Source: Takakia lepidozioides
Lineage: Eukaryota; Streptophyta; Takakiopsida; Takakiales; Takakiaceae
Length of the DNA stretch: 64,000 nucleotides
Reading direction: 5' to 3'
NCBI GenBank assembly: GCA_030704615.1
Contig: CM060733.1
Coordinates: 62,620,001 to 62,684,000 of the forward strand
Under the pieces are notes generated by a model that was not told the origin of the DNA, searched no databases, and saw nothing but the letters and a program-made list of their open reading frames with translations. A program made the position numbers and the translations under genes. Positions 44,791 to 56,324 of this stretch are shown here, one piece after another. Within the stretch, counting starts at the first letter, position 1. Each line of letters begins with the position of its first letter.

Positions 44791-47224
44791 TGTTTTTCAT
44801 GAATGCAGGTACTGCAAGTTCTCCCTTTTGGAGAAAGGTCATCTGTCTTTCGAGCCACCATTCTTCCTGGCATGGAGGAACCCTGGGGCTGACTCCATGT
44901 ACACTGACGATATTGTGAAGGAGTGGCATCTGGAACATTTGCGTGATTGCCCTTGGTATGTGGACCTTCTGCCCGGCTTGCTCGACCCATCCGAGTTTCA
45001 ATTGAAGCTGGATGCTGAATTCCGACGAAACCGGGCTCCGCTGCCTCCGTTGGGTGCAAAAGAGGCAAAAGCGCTTGCAAACTCCAGGAAAGCAGCAGAG
45101 CTTGCTAGGCAGGAATTCAGGAGAAATTGCATGAGAAGAGTAAAGGCCAAAGGAAAAGGACAAGGAAACAGGTGAGTGCAGTAACACCCAAAAAGAAGAA
45201 AACCATCGGGGCAACGGAGGAGGCGCAAGAGGGGACCCAAGAGAGTGACTCGGACGACGACTTTGTTCAAGGTCCTGCGACTGCTGTTGCTCCTACCCAG
45301 TCACCGGTCGTCCGGGTTCCCAAGTCAGTTCGGAGTGGGACTGGCTCTGCCAAGAAGTTGGCATTTGAGGGCGAGCCTACACGGCGGTATTCGGCGGTGA
45401 CGTTTACGCACAGGCCAAAGCTAGAACCTCCAACCATCATCCAATGCGTCAATGAGAGCTTCCTTGACGCTCTCACTGCCAGGGCGAAGAAGGTGGCACA
45501 CAGCAAGTCTCTGGCGGAGCAGAAGGGGAAAGCCAAGAAGAGGGCTGGCGGTACAGAGCCTAAAGACACCCCTGGTTTTGAAGCCATGATGGAATTCTTC
45601 ACGGCTGTGAGCACGAATTGCAAGAGCACTCGGGGGGGGGGGGTTGAGGTGGAGAGAGCTTGCGACATGATTCTCCTCGACATTCCAGATGGGGAGCTGC
45701 TGGAGGGCCTGGATGGTGTGCCCACCTGGAACAGGTTTACTGAGGACTACTGGAAAGCCGGGTTTGGGCTGGCGGGGATGCTTCTGGATGACGGTGGATG
45801 TGTGGTTGTCCTTGCCACGAGAGGGAAGACCACAGAGAATGCGGTGGCAAGGTGGACACCGAAAAGTGTCACCCCGGTCCTCCTCAGAAAATGGTTCTGC
45901 ATCAGTACACAGGGGTTGCGAACAGAGGGCCAAAGTGTAAGTTATCAATCTATTGCATTCACTTCATATTGTGGTGTATGTTAAGTAGACCCTGGAGTTG
46001 ATCCCTTCTTTGTTGGATGTGCAGACAGTGGTGTTTGAGGCATATTGCTTTGTGAAGAGAGGGTCTACATTCAAATTCCGCAACGACGGTCGTCTTGTTG
46101 ATGCCGTTGTGGACCCTGTAACCTACGATGTCCTCTACAACTATGTGCCCCACTCCAGTATGCCGAAGGACACAAAGACAGGCAAACCGTGGCGGTACAG
46201 CCGGACCCGGAGCCCTGCTTTCATCCAAACCCTCATGGAGACGTGCTCGGATGTCCAAGGGCGGATTCTGGACCTCACATGCGGCACGGGTAAGCCTTCA
46301 CGTGCTCAGTTTGTCCCCTGGCCCGATTGCAATTGCATGCCGCAAGCTATTAACCGCCCGCTTTGTTCCTCAGGTGCTTCAATGTGGGCAGGGACATTGT
46401 CCGACAGGCATGTGTTCGCCTTCGAGCCAGATACTGCCCTCCACAACTCGGAACTTGCAGCGGCTGAACGTCTGCCGAAAGAGGAAGAGGCATCCTCGGA
46501 GGATGAGGAAAAATCCGAGAAGGAGCAGGGGGAGGAAGTTGGGATCGAGGCCGAGGAGCCCCCGGTTTACGAGTGAGTAGTGGCATTGTAAGTTGCCTCC
46601 AAATTTCGTGAGGCACCTCCCTCCGCTCTCTTATTTCATTGAAAACCCTTTCTGGTTGTGCTGGTATTGACATTCTTGAAGTGGATTTGTTCTTATTGTA
46701 GGATGCCAAGTACTGCCGGAGGGACGTCTACACCGGAGTTCATGGGCAGGAGGAACGTGCCTTTTTTTGCCAGGGGGGATTTCATGCCTAGTCCAGAAAG
46801 GGAGTACATCCTTCGTACTTATGCTGCCCGGCTTGCTTCGGTGTCCATTAGGAGGTGTTCCGAACCTAGTCGTGTACAACAGATTTTAGACGAGGCAAGC
46901 CTCAAGAAAATGAAGATGAGGGAGGAGGCAGCAGCTATTAGAGCCCGTCGGGCTCGTAGATTTGTCTTGGATTCTGCTGAGGAAAGTGGGGGAGAAGACG
47001 CAGAAGATTCCCAGGAGGTGAGGTGGACAGTCCCCCAAGGAGAGGACGGGATTTTTGAGAGGCATAGTGGAACTGATGCATCACAGAGCTCGGAGGATGA
47101 GGGGGATGAGGGGGATGAGGAAGAAGGTGGGGCAAGTTCCTCGGAGGGTGTAGGAGAGTAGTGCCCATTCCGGCTATGACAGTTAGAACACACTTGTATA
47201 GACGTGGCTTGCCACAAAATTTGC

Positions 47225-47230
47225 AATAAA
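47225..47230 (+). terminator. polyadenylation signal of the copy C gene
   Basis: AATAAA lies 64 bp after the stop, in the same context as in copy B. Confidence 0.6.
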
Positions 47231-47344
47231 ATGTTGCATTTCAAGTCCACTGGTGCCACATTCCAACTTCACATGACCCTATTTCCGTGCCTCCTAACCC
47301 TATTTCCGTGGACTCACAATGGTTTGCTCATGTTTTTTTTTTTT

Positions 47345-47381
47345 CCGCTCATGCTCATGCCGCTCATGAAATAGCAGCCCC
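47345..47381. repeat. terminal inverted repeat, right end of copy C
   Basis: Three GCTCATG units followed by AAATAGCAGCCCC. It is an inverted match of the left end of copy D at 49,189-49,225. Confidence 0.78.
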
Positions 47382-47577
47382 CCTAGACGACTGGTAACGT
47401 AGTGGAGTTTCAGCCCAGAGACAGGTTGGTCAGGGTAGAACACCATGGGGAGCTTAGCAGATTGATTGTATGGGAGATGGTAGAGGGTAGAAGTAGAAGT
47501 CAGGGATGGAGATGTGTCCATAGAGAATATTTGGATTATCCAAGAGATGTAGAGGGAAGAACAAGAGCTTACTAAGT

Positions 47578-47889
47578 ATGACGAGTCAAGATAGGCTGTT
47601 GGCTCGAGTACATCCCTCGATTGGAGATGTGTTGATCACCTATGATCATAGCGTATTGCCATACAACAACCCTCAACCTAGATTCTTTCAAATATCACAA
47701 ATTGTTCATAATGGAGACCTTTGTTTTAGAGTTGCTCATGCAGGTGGTAGAATAACAGTCATAATGTGGCTCAGAAATACGGAGAGATGGATCCGAACAG
47801 GGGTAGTGTCTCGAAGAATGACATTAAGTGCTAGGGAAGAGAGCTTTGATGGAGAGAGATGGACCATCAATGATGGCAATCACGACTGA
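47578..47889 (+). pseudogene. Ty3-type leader reading frame before gag
   Basis: A 103-codon frame (MTSQDRLLARVHPSIGD...) just upstream of gag. Part of it, PQPRFFQISQIVHNGDL, resembles a minus-strand frame at 57,261-57,473 (PQNPNYTLPGDLAIRIIHTG). The function is unknown. Confidence 0.35.
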
Positions 47890-47911
47890 TTTCATGTCAT
47901 AAAGGTGAAGT

Positions 47912-48766
47912 GTGGCAATGACAAGTCCTTTAGGAATTGATGCCCTATTTTACGGGAAGGAGATAGAAGATGTAGCAGACTGGTTAGAAAAATTGCAGCT
48001 AATAGGAGATGTTCGAGATTTGAATGAAGAGAAACTGTTCATAGTGGCAAGATTAAATCTGCAAGGTAAGACAGATGATTGGTATAAGAGACAGAATCCC
48101 AAACCCACCAATTGGGAGGAGTTCCAGGAACCGGTGTTTACAAAATACAGACAGGTGGATCCCACTGAACTAAAAATGAAGTTGGACACTGTGAAACAGG
48201 AAAGTAGGGAAAGAGTGTAGGCATATTACGACCGCATCTCAAAACTGTTCGTCAAGGGAAAAATCTCTGACTTGGAACAAAGAAGAAGATTTCTGAGTGG
48301 GTTGCGGCCCGAGATTTTGCGACTCATGCTGGGTACAAGGTTTGTCAACATTGATGACGTGTTGGAAATTGCCCTACAGGTGGAATGGGGATTGGGAGAG
48401 ATGGGAGAAACCCCTTTGGAACCACTAGAAGGAGAGATACAGGAGCAAAAGGTGACGGATACCCCAATAGACCGACGACTCGATGCATTGAGCATCACCC
48501 TCAAAAAGTATCTTGAAAGAGGAGTTGTTAACCCCGAGAGCTCAGGCAGTAGAACTCCACCTCGTGGACCACGAGTGTGTAATATGTGTCTGCAGGAAGG
48601 GCATATATCTGCTTACTGTCCCACTGTAAAGAACCCTCTAACGTGTGAAAAATGTCACAAGACAGGGCACAGGACTGAGACATGTGGAGTAAGGTGTGGC
48701 TATTGCAAGACACTAGGACACTTCGAGCATAAGTGTAGGGCAAAGCTTGAACAAGGGAGAACATGA
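47912..48766 (+). pseudogene. Ty3/gypsy gag with zinc knuckles, one in-frame stop
   Basis: The frame reads a retrotransposon gag domain (DWYKRQNPKPTNWEEF, FLSGLRPEILRLML) and ends with three CCHC knuckles: CNMCLQEGHISAYC, CEKCHKTGHRTETC and CGYCKTLGHFEHKC. A TAG at 48,218-48,220 interrupts it; the frame continues unchanged after it (AYYDRISKLF). Gag forms the virus-like particle of the retroelement. No protease or polymerase follows before copy D begins. Confidence 0.88.
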
Positions 48767-49188
48767 ATGCCTACTACGAATCTATTGGAGATGATGTGCA
48801 GTGATGAAGAGGCGGTACTAGCGGAGTTGAACGAAATCCTGGGACCTGAATCTGTCAATGAAGTGAGACTACCGAAGAATCGAATTCCACTACTGATGAG
48901 CCCTGAGCGCGCGCGGTCAAGGTGACGGCATATTAGTCTAGGGGGGTCGTGGTAAGTTGCGGTGTAGGTTGGGCTCACTGAACCGCCTACCCAACTGTGG
49001 TTAGTGCAGGGGGTCCGTGGTCGTACATGGTGGCTATGATCACTATCTAAGTCCTACTGGCAAAGAGAAATCACGTACTCCTCTTCACACGGCGAGTTTG
49101 CGTTTCTAAGTCCTACAGTATCCTACAATCTATTTAGTAATTGCCTTCCAAGTCTTTGTGTTTTATTGTCTAATTCCTACCGCCTAGA
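48767..49188. other. no gene recognised
   Basis: Sequence between the gag remnant and the left end of copy D. No motif recognised and no direct flank duplication found. Confidence 0.4.
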
Positions 49189-49225
49189 GGGGCTGCTATT
49201 TCATGAGCGGCATGAGCATGAGCGG
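49189..49225. repeat. terminal inverted repeat, left end of copy D
   Basis: GGGGCTGCTATTTCATGAGC then two further ATGAGC units. It pairs with 56,960-56,995 inverted (GGTTTGCTATTTCATAAGC). Confidence 0.8.
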
Positions 49226-49409
49226 AAAAAAAAAAAAGCATGAGCAAACCATTGTGAGTCCACGGAAATAGGGTTAGGAGGCACGGAAATAGGGTCATGT
49301 GAAGTTGGAATGTGGCACCAGTGGACTTGAAATGCAACATTTTATTGCAAATTTTGTGGCAAACCACGTCTATACAAGTGTGTTCTAACTGTCATAGCCG
49401 GAATGGGCA

Positions 49410-50448
49410 CTACTCTCCTACACCCTCCGAGGAACTTGCCCCACCTTCTTCCTCATCCCCCTCATCCCCCTCATCCTCCGAGCTCTGTGATGCATCAGTT
49501 CCACTATGCCTCTCAAAAATCCCGTCCTCTCCTTGGGGGACTGTCCACCTCACCTCCTGGGAATCTTCTGCGTCTTCTCCCCCACTTTCCTCAGCAGAAT
49601 CCAAGACAAATCTACGAGCCCGACGGGCTCTAATAGCTGCTGCCTCCTCCCTCATCTTCATTTTCTTGAGGCTTGCCTCGTCTAAAATCTGCTGTACACG
49701 ACTAGGTTCGGAACACCTCCTAATGGACACCGAAGCAAGCCGGGCAGCATAAGTACGAAGGATGTACTCCCTTTCTGGACTAGGCATGAAATCCCCCCTG
49801 GCAAAAAAAGACACGTTCCTCCTGCCCATGAACTCCGGTGTAGACGTCCCTCCGGCAGTACTTGGCATCCTACAATAAGAACAAATCCACTTCAAGAATG
49901 TCAATACCAGCACAACCAGAAAGGGTTTTCAATGAAATAAGAGAGCGGAGGGAGGTGCCTCACAAAATCTGGAGGCAACTTACAATGCCACCACTCACTC
50001 GTAAACCGGGGGCTCCTCGGCCTCGATCCCAACTTCCTCCCCCTGCTCCTTCTCGGATTTTTCCTCATCCTCCGAGGATGCCTCTTCCTCTTTCGGCAGA
50101 CGTTCAGCCGCTGCAAGTTCCGAGTTGTGGAGGGCAGTATCTGGCTCGAAGGTGAACACATGCCTGTCGGACAACGTCCCTGCCTTGAAGCACCTGAGGA
50201 ACAAAGCGGGCGGTTAATAGCTTGCAATTGCAATCGGGCCAGGGGACAAACTGAGCACGTGAAGGCTTACCCGTGCCACATGTGAGGTCCAGAATCCGCC
50301 CTTGGACATCCGAGCACGTCTCCATGAGGGTTTGGATGAAAGCAGGGCTCCGGGTCCGGCTGTACCGCCACGGTTTGCCTGTCTTTGTGTCCTTCGGCAT
50401 ACTGGAGTGGGGCACATAGTTGTAGAGGACATCGTAGGTTACAGGGTC
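49410..50448 (-). pseudogene. methyltransferase-like gene of copy D, last three exons only
   Basis: Exon 10 is 49,869-49,410, exon 9 about 50,197-50,001 and exon 8 begins within the break at 50,448. It retains SPAFIQTLMET, ILDLTCGTG and FEPDTALHNSEL but no motif IV region and no ParB-like part. AATAAA on the minus strand is at 49,341-49,346. The gene is 5'-truncated, joined directly to the intron array at about 50,450. Confidence 0.82.
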
Positions 50449-50454
50449 TAGAAA

Positions 50455-51190
50455 TGAGTGGGCCTAGATATGGAAAAATGGCGCCGAATTTCGGTTTTCG
50501 GTGACTGCCACCCTAGGGACTTAGCCATCTTGGGAGCCCTGAACTGGAAATTCGGCGCCATTTTTCCCGGTTTGGCCCGAAAATGGCCAAGTCCCAGAAC
50601 CGCAATAGGGCCTAGAACTGGAAAAATGGCGCCGAATTTCCAGTTCAGGGCCAGCCACCCTAGGGACTTAGCCCGAAAATGGCTACGTCCCTGAACGGCA
50701 ATAGGGCCTAGAACTGGAAAATGGCGCCGAATTTCCAGTTCGGGGCCAGCCACCCTAGGGACTTAGCCCGAAAATGGCTACATCCCTGAACGGCAATAGG
50801 GCCTAGAACTGGAAAATGGCGCCGAATTTCCAGTTCGGGGCCAGCCAGTCTAGGGACTTAGCCCGAAAATGGCTAAGTCCCTGAACGGCAATAGGGCCTA
50901 GAACTGGAAAATGGCGCCGAATTTCCAGTTCGGGGCCAGCCAGTCTAGGGACTTAGCCCGAAAATGGCTAAGTCCCTGAACGGCAATAGGGCCTAGAACT
51001 GGAAAATGGCGCCGAATTTCCAGTTCGGGGCCAGCCAGTCTAGGGACTTAGCCCGAAAATGGCTAAGTCCCTGAACGGCAATAGGGCCTAGAACTGGAAA
51101 ATGGCGCCGAATTTCCACTTCAGGGCCAGCCACCCTAGGGACTTAGCCCGAAAATGGCTAAGTCCCTGAACGGCAATAGGGCCTGGAACT
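50455..51190. repeat. intron-type GGCGCC palindrome array of copy D
   Basis: The inverted equivalent of 43,900-44,740 in copy C, with the same 95-bp unit. It ends at GGAACTGGAAGG, where promoter-type repeats begin. Confidence 0.9.
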
Positions 51191-51194
51191 GGAA

Positions 51195-52300
51195 GGTTAT
51201 TCATCGATAAGAATTACCTGCACGAAGGTAATTCATCGATCAGAATTACCTGCAGGAAGGTAATTCTGAGCGATGAAATACCTGGCAAATGGAAATTCGG
51301 CGCCGAATATCCATACGCCAGCGATCCGACTTACCTGCTGGATGGAAATTCGGCGCCGAATTTCCATCCATCCGGGATTCGAATTACCTGCAGGATGGAA
51401 ATTCGGCGTCGGATGTCCATCCATTCGGGATTCCACTTACCTGCTGGATGGAAATTCGGCGCCGGATTTCCATCCATCCGGGATTCGAACTACTTGCAGG
51501 ATGGAAATTCGGCGCCGGATCTCCATCCATCCGGGATTCGAACTACCTGCAGGATGGAAATTCGGCGCCGGATCTCCATCCATCCGGGATTCCACTTACC
51601 TGCTGGATGGAAATTCGGCGCCGGATTTCCATCCGAGGGATGGTCTCGGAGAGGTGCCGGCCTCTCCGCCGCTCTGTTGGATATTCGGTGCCGAATCTCC
51701 GTCCGGGGGTTGAAATATGACGGCCAGGTGCCGACCTCTCCCCCCTCCCCAACTGCATTGGAACGGCCCCGGATTGAAATTCGGCGCCGTTTTTCCATCT
51801 GGGGAGGTTTTTATGTCGGCCAGTTTTCGGTCTGACCCCCGACACGACTTCCTTTGGGGGGGCCCGGATGGAAATTCGGCGCCGAATCTCCATCCAGGGG
51901 ATGCTCTCTGTCGAACACGTGTCGGCCTCTACGCCCGAGGCGACTTCATCCGGGCGTCCCCTGTTGGATATTCGGTGCCGAATTTCCGTCTGGGGGTTGA
52001 AATGTGACGGCCAGGTGCCGGCCTCTCCCCCCTCCCCGACTGCATCCGAACCGCCCCGGATGGAAATTCGGCGCCGTTTTTCCATCTGGGGATGTTTTTA
52101 TGCCGGCCAGTTTTCGGCCTGACCCCCCGACACGACTTCCTTTGGGGGAGCCCGGATGGAAATTTGGCGCCGAATCTCCATCCAGGGGATGTTCTCTGTC
52201 GCACACGCGCCGGCCTCTGCGCCCGAGGCGACTTCATCCGGGCTTCCCCTGTTGGATATTGGGTGCCGAATTTCCATTCGGGGGTAGTAATGTGACGGCA
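51195..52300. repeat. promoter-type palindrome arrays of copy D
   Basis: Up to about 51,640 the units are about 54 bp with ATTACCTGC. After that, longer units of about 300 bp (near 51,715 and 52,003) contain GTTGAAATNTGACGGCCAGG, GCCCGGATGG and GGCGCC palindromes. They lie upstream of the transposase start. Confidence 0.82.
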
Positions 52301-52579
52301 CGGTGCCGGCTTCTCCCCTTCAGCCGACATCATCCGGACGGCCCCCCACTTTCTGACTGCATACCGTTGGCAGTTATTGCGCAAAGACCAGGGGCTGCAT
52401 TCCGGAGACAAGGTTCATTAACACTCTGACTGGATTTTTGAGATAGTTGGCTCCCTGGATTTGGATCAGGCTTCGTCGCTCGGACAAATCGGCATCTAAT
52501 TCATTCCCATCGCTGTATCCCCCTTCTACCAGGGAGCTTCCCCGCACGCCATCCTGGCAGTCTTGTGTGCACATCTCCC

Positions 52580-55500
52580 ATGGCGGAAAACCCGAGCGCT
52601 ACAGTGTACTGCCCTCCTCATGAGCATAGAGCTTCATTTCCGTGCAGAGGGGACATCTGCCGGGTGATGGAGAAATATTTGTGCGTTCGATACCACCTGA
52701 AACCGGGGTCGGTTTTTTTGGAGGAGGAAAGGAAGGACTCTAACGGCCTTGTTGTCGAGAGTATTGTTGTGCTCCACGATGATTTCGGCGATGGCAGGGA
52801 ATGGCGAGTTCCACCATCGGACAGCGTCATATACAGGGCTGTTGGGGACTTCATTTGCCCGCCAAATGCACCTTCTATCCTTGCGCCTTCCACGAAACAA
52901 TCCGCGAATCAGAGAGTGGCTACCTCAAAGAGAGAAGTCCGCAACGAAGTAGATCCAGAGCCGAACCCATCCATGAAGACGAGCGAGAACCGGGTTGTTC
53001 ACAACCTGTCCGACTCAGACGAGGTCATGGAAGTTCTGAGGTCGTCCTGGAGATCAGGCAAGTCCTCAATGGACGTCAGTGGAGGAGGGAGTCATATTCC
53101 CAGCACGAGCACCGCAGTTCGATCTATTCTTGAAATTCTGCGAGGGCTTCACATGGAGGGACACCGGTCGGAGCTGGCCGGGCTGGACTACAGCAAGTTT
53201 GCAATTAAATCGGTTACATGCCTTCCCGCCGACGTCGACGGTAATATCTTCTTTGAGTTCCCTCCTCGGGCGGACTACTCGAGGGCGTCCGGAATGTTGA
53301 CAGATATGGATAGAAAACATGACGGTCATCCTTGGTGCGTTACCAAAACCACCAGCATGAAGATGCTCGATGGTGTGCGGGTGCGCTACGTTGTTTGTGC
53401 GGGCGCGTTGCGGTGTTTCTCCCCAACTTGCTTCCACTTTAAATCCAGAGGTCACAGGAACGAGACCGATTGGACAGGCACAGCTCATCAACCATTTCGA
53501 GCTCAGGAGAAGGTTTTGAACTCCACATTTAAGTGTGCGCATTGCAAAGAACCACCACACTGCATGTTTGTTTGTAATGCCAAGCAGTTCTATGTGTTGC
53601 ACCGTTTCCCTGACCTCACCCGAACTTGCATACACGTTGGTTCCCATTGTCACAAATTGGCGAGGGGGAACTCGCGGGAGGCTGCCCACAAAGCAGAGCA
53701 GCTCGTTCAGGAGGAGGTTAAGTTGAGACCGGGTGCCAAACCCAAACAGATACAGCTCCAAGCCGCCCATAAGATGGCATTGGCCAGAATTATGTCGGAA
53801 GACGGCTCCGATAGAGTTCCTCTCGACGAGAAGGAAATGGAGGCATTGCTGGAGTCGGTGTCCCACGTATGTTCACCGAATGTCCGAAACCACATTGTCT
53901 CATGCAAACAGAAAATTGGGCGTGGCTTGGATATGCACTCCATTCTGGAGGTGAAGCGACGATGTGGATATGACTACATTCATGGAAGTAGGTTTCCAGG
54001 ACAAGGGACTGAGGCAGATCGTTGTTTCGTATTCAAAATGTCCACGTGTAGACCTGGCAGCGGCGTCGAACTGGTCGACTGGATGACGAGTGGGAACTTG
54101 TCAAACAGTTGGGTCATGTTCGACCATATCAAGCGAATTACAAATCACCAGTGGGTGACAATGGGTACACATGTCTACGACACCCACTGCAGGATGCTAA
54201 TGACAATTGCTATTTGTGAGATGAAAGGAGAGGACACACAATCGGAGATGCTTCTTTGGCAAGGAATAAACGAACAGATGGCCAAGGCAGGATTGCCCCC
54301 TCCCAATTTCCGTGGTTTCATGGCGGACAACGCACAAGCAAATTGGGCTGCCATCCGAAGGGTGTACGGGCAAGACCCCAATGTTCCCATGGAAGGCAAG
54401 GAGAGATCTTGTGGGTTCCATTTTCTGCAGAGCCTTTCGCAGTACACAACCAGGCTCGTGGCGCCAGATTTCAGAGAGGAGCACCGTTCCATGTGCCTTG
54501 TGTGGAAGCGCGCTCCCACCTTGGATGATGCAGAGACACAGTTTGCATGCATACGGGCTTGGTGGACATCGTCAGGTGCTGTAAGGAAATCAGACGAGGG
54601 AGCAATGGTCAGTTGGCTACCATGGTGGCATTATCGTTTCCTCCAGTTCGGCGACTATATGCGGGAGGTGAGTTCGCCGAATTCGCGTCCCGTTGAATAT
54701 TATTCTTGGCCATATTTGTAACTTGCTTGTAACCTCAACATGTGTTTGTGCAGGAAATGTGTCTCGACTCCGACACTGACATGCCCACGACAAACATGGC
54801 TGAATCAGTGCACTCTTCCTGGCGTGCCTCCTCTGCGGCGCATCTGGTGGACATCCTCACTGCCACAACGGAGGACATTGTGAGGTCAATTATGCAGCAA
54901 TGCAGGTACAACGAGTTCTTGAAAGGGAAACAGTGGGGCTTGGGGCCGGACAGGCAGGAAATGCTGATGCGAACTGCCTCTAGATCGAAGAATCCTCGGA
55001 AGTGGGCGGCGGCCTTGCGAGAGGGCCTTCGGGACACGCCATTGTTGCGAAGAGGCCAACATTTGGAAAGAGATGTTCATACCCGTCCAGTGAGACGAAG
55101 ACTTGAGGAGGCACCTAGCGGAGAAGAGGATTCATGGCGAGCTGACAAGAATATTCGCACGCTCCCTCGTGGTCCGGTGATGTTGCCTGAGGAGGTCTCG
55201 TCGAGCACCACAAGTCCTGCACGTTCAAGATCGCCATCTCCTTTGAGCACAGGGCGCGTGCCCCGGCAACATAACGAGCCATCTGTAGTAAAGCAATACA
55301 ACATTCCCATTGTGGAGACAAGAGTGTCGGAGTCACAGTGGAGAATTGCGAGGACATTGCCGGCATTTCGAGGGAAGTGCTGCGCCATCCGGGTGGATAC
55401 GAGAGCACGTTGTGGTGAGATGATTCGGAGGAACCCACACGGTGCTGTACCTGCACCTTGTTTCAGCGGCAGATTTTTTTACCCCCACATTTGCTCACGC

Positions 55501-56173
55501 CACAACGCAGACATTTTGGTTTTGTAGGCACGACATAATGACCTGTGTATTTGGCAAGCCCAAGTACGGGATTCAGGGAATGCCGGAGCCTCCAGGCGTC
55601 TGGCCTGTTGCACCGGGTTGCAGCCTCTCTCAGAATGAGGCGGATGCTCTATCTGCAGCAGGATTTCAAATGGTGCAATGCACAGACATCCCGGCCCACG
55701 CATTTCCGGTTCCTCAGACCCAGCCATTGCAGACTGCTCGGTCCAGTAGAGACGGATTGGACAATTCTCCACATCCCACAATGCGATTCGGAAGAGTGAA
55801 GAGACGACACCCTCCCAACAAGTTGAATGAGACTCGGATTGCCAATGCTCTTGGGATGGCTTGCACTATTCAGAGCTCCGTGGACGTACCCCCACCTGGC
55901 CTTGGGCGTGTGTATCGGATGGCAACGGCCGGCTCGGCTGTACGCGACGATGTATACACAATTACGATTGGAGTGGAGCCGACTTGCAATTGTACGGACT
56001 TCTCGTTGATGGAAGCAAAGAAGGGTTCGAAGTATTATCCGTGCAAGCATCTGTATTACATTTACCTGAAGAGGTTGAGGATGAACGTGACTATTGATGA
56101 CTTTATTCATGCACCGGCGTTGAGCGTGAACGAGCTGCACAAACTCCTCCTTAGGGATTCCAGAAATCATTGA
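52580..56173 (+). CDS. MULE-like transposase with SWIM zinc finger
   Basis: The start is ATG 52,580 (MAENPSATVYCPP), chosen because the copy B homologue shares it and the upstream open frame begins only with GTG. Exon 1 runs to 54,667, an 86-bp GT-AG intron follows, and exon 2 begins at 54,754. Visible order: acidic LSDSDEVMEV; a Cys/His block (CFSPTCFHF, CAHCKEPPHCMFVC, TRTCIHVGSHCH); a DDE-like core with candidate D534 (HVYDTHCR), D583 (GFMADNAQANW) and CGFHFLQSL; NMAESVHSSW; and a SWIM finger (CNCTDF...YYPCKHLYYIYL). The family excises and inserts TIR elements in the nucleus. A frame change near 55,520 is either a short intron ending TTTTGTAG at 55,528 or a one-base lesion, so integrity is uncertain. 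Confidence 0.82.
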
Positions 56174-56324
56174 TGGGGCAAAGAGAATCCTCCATATGGA
56201 TATTTTCAATTGCATTTTGCTGTATCAGACTTTTTTTTGCAGTGTAATGAAATGCACCCCAAAACTCCTGGAATGAGGCAATATTCCATTCAAACTGAGA
56301 TCCAACAGAAGCAGTTGTGGGGCC

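Larger units (their letters stand above)
40525..47161 (+). pseudogene. ParB/methyltransferase-like gene of copy C (10 exons, best preserved)
   Basis: Exons: 40,525-40,701 (donor GC), 41,048-42,482, 42,601-42,790, 42,954-43,226, 43,312-43,437, 43,533-43,747, 44,809-45,936, 46,025-46,289, 46,374-46,572, 46,702-47,161. Exon phases join cleanly, giving about 1,490 residues. In order: a charged KKKK/AKERAKE low-complexity region; a ParB/Srx-like segment with KMFYVWDGNHRLLAWM (about residue 485); a helical middle; DMILLDIPDG (about 1,095, motif IV position) and LLDDGGCVVVLA (motif V/VI-like strand); then SPAFIQTLMETC and ILDLTCGTGG (about 1,263, motifs X and I), AFEPD, and an acidic tail. The inferred role is sequence-specific DNA binding or amino-methylation in the nucleus. 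Breaks: TAG at 41,510, a 7-base deletion near 41,886 and a one-base deletion near 45,108. Confidence 0.72.
38895..47381. mobile_element. copy C: composite transposon, transposase half replaced
   Basis: Copy C has the ten-exon ParB/methyltransferase-like gene on the plus strand and a TIR at 47,345-47,381. Upstream of its promoter arrays, instead of a transposase, lies a near-identical duplicate of its own exons 4-6. The left boundary is a junction with a Ty3 element and has no TIR. Confidence 0.78.
46112..47381. repeat. left arm of a 1.27-kb inverted repeat
   Basis: The arm is inverted and about 98-99% identical to 49,189-50,448. It covers the last exons of the copy C gene through the TIR. 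The arms are separated by about 1.8 kb. Confidence 0.9.
49189..50448. repeat. right arm of the 1.27-kb inverted repeat
   Basis: Reverse complement of 46,112-47,381, with isolated substitutions and a short deletion around 50,185-50,225. Confidence 0.9.

Noticed and set aside
40525-47161. Bacterial contamination as the source of the ParB/methyltransferase-like gene
   Set aside because: About ten introns with GT-AG (one GC-AG) sites at conserved positions in three divergent copies, plus eukaryotic polyadenylation signals, rule this out.
53066-53866. 266-codon minus-strand ORF inside the transposase gene
   Set aside because: The plus strand has a longer frame with recognisable zinc-binding motifs and homologues in copies A and B; the antisense frame has none.
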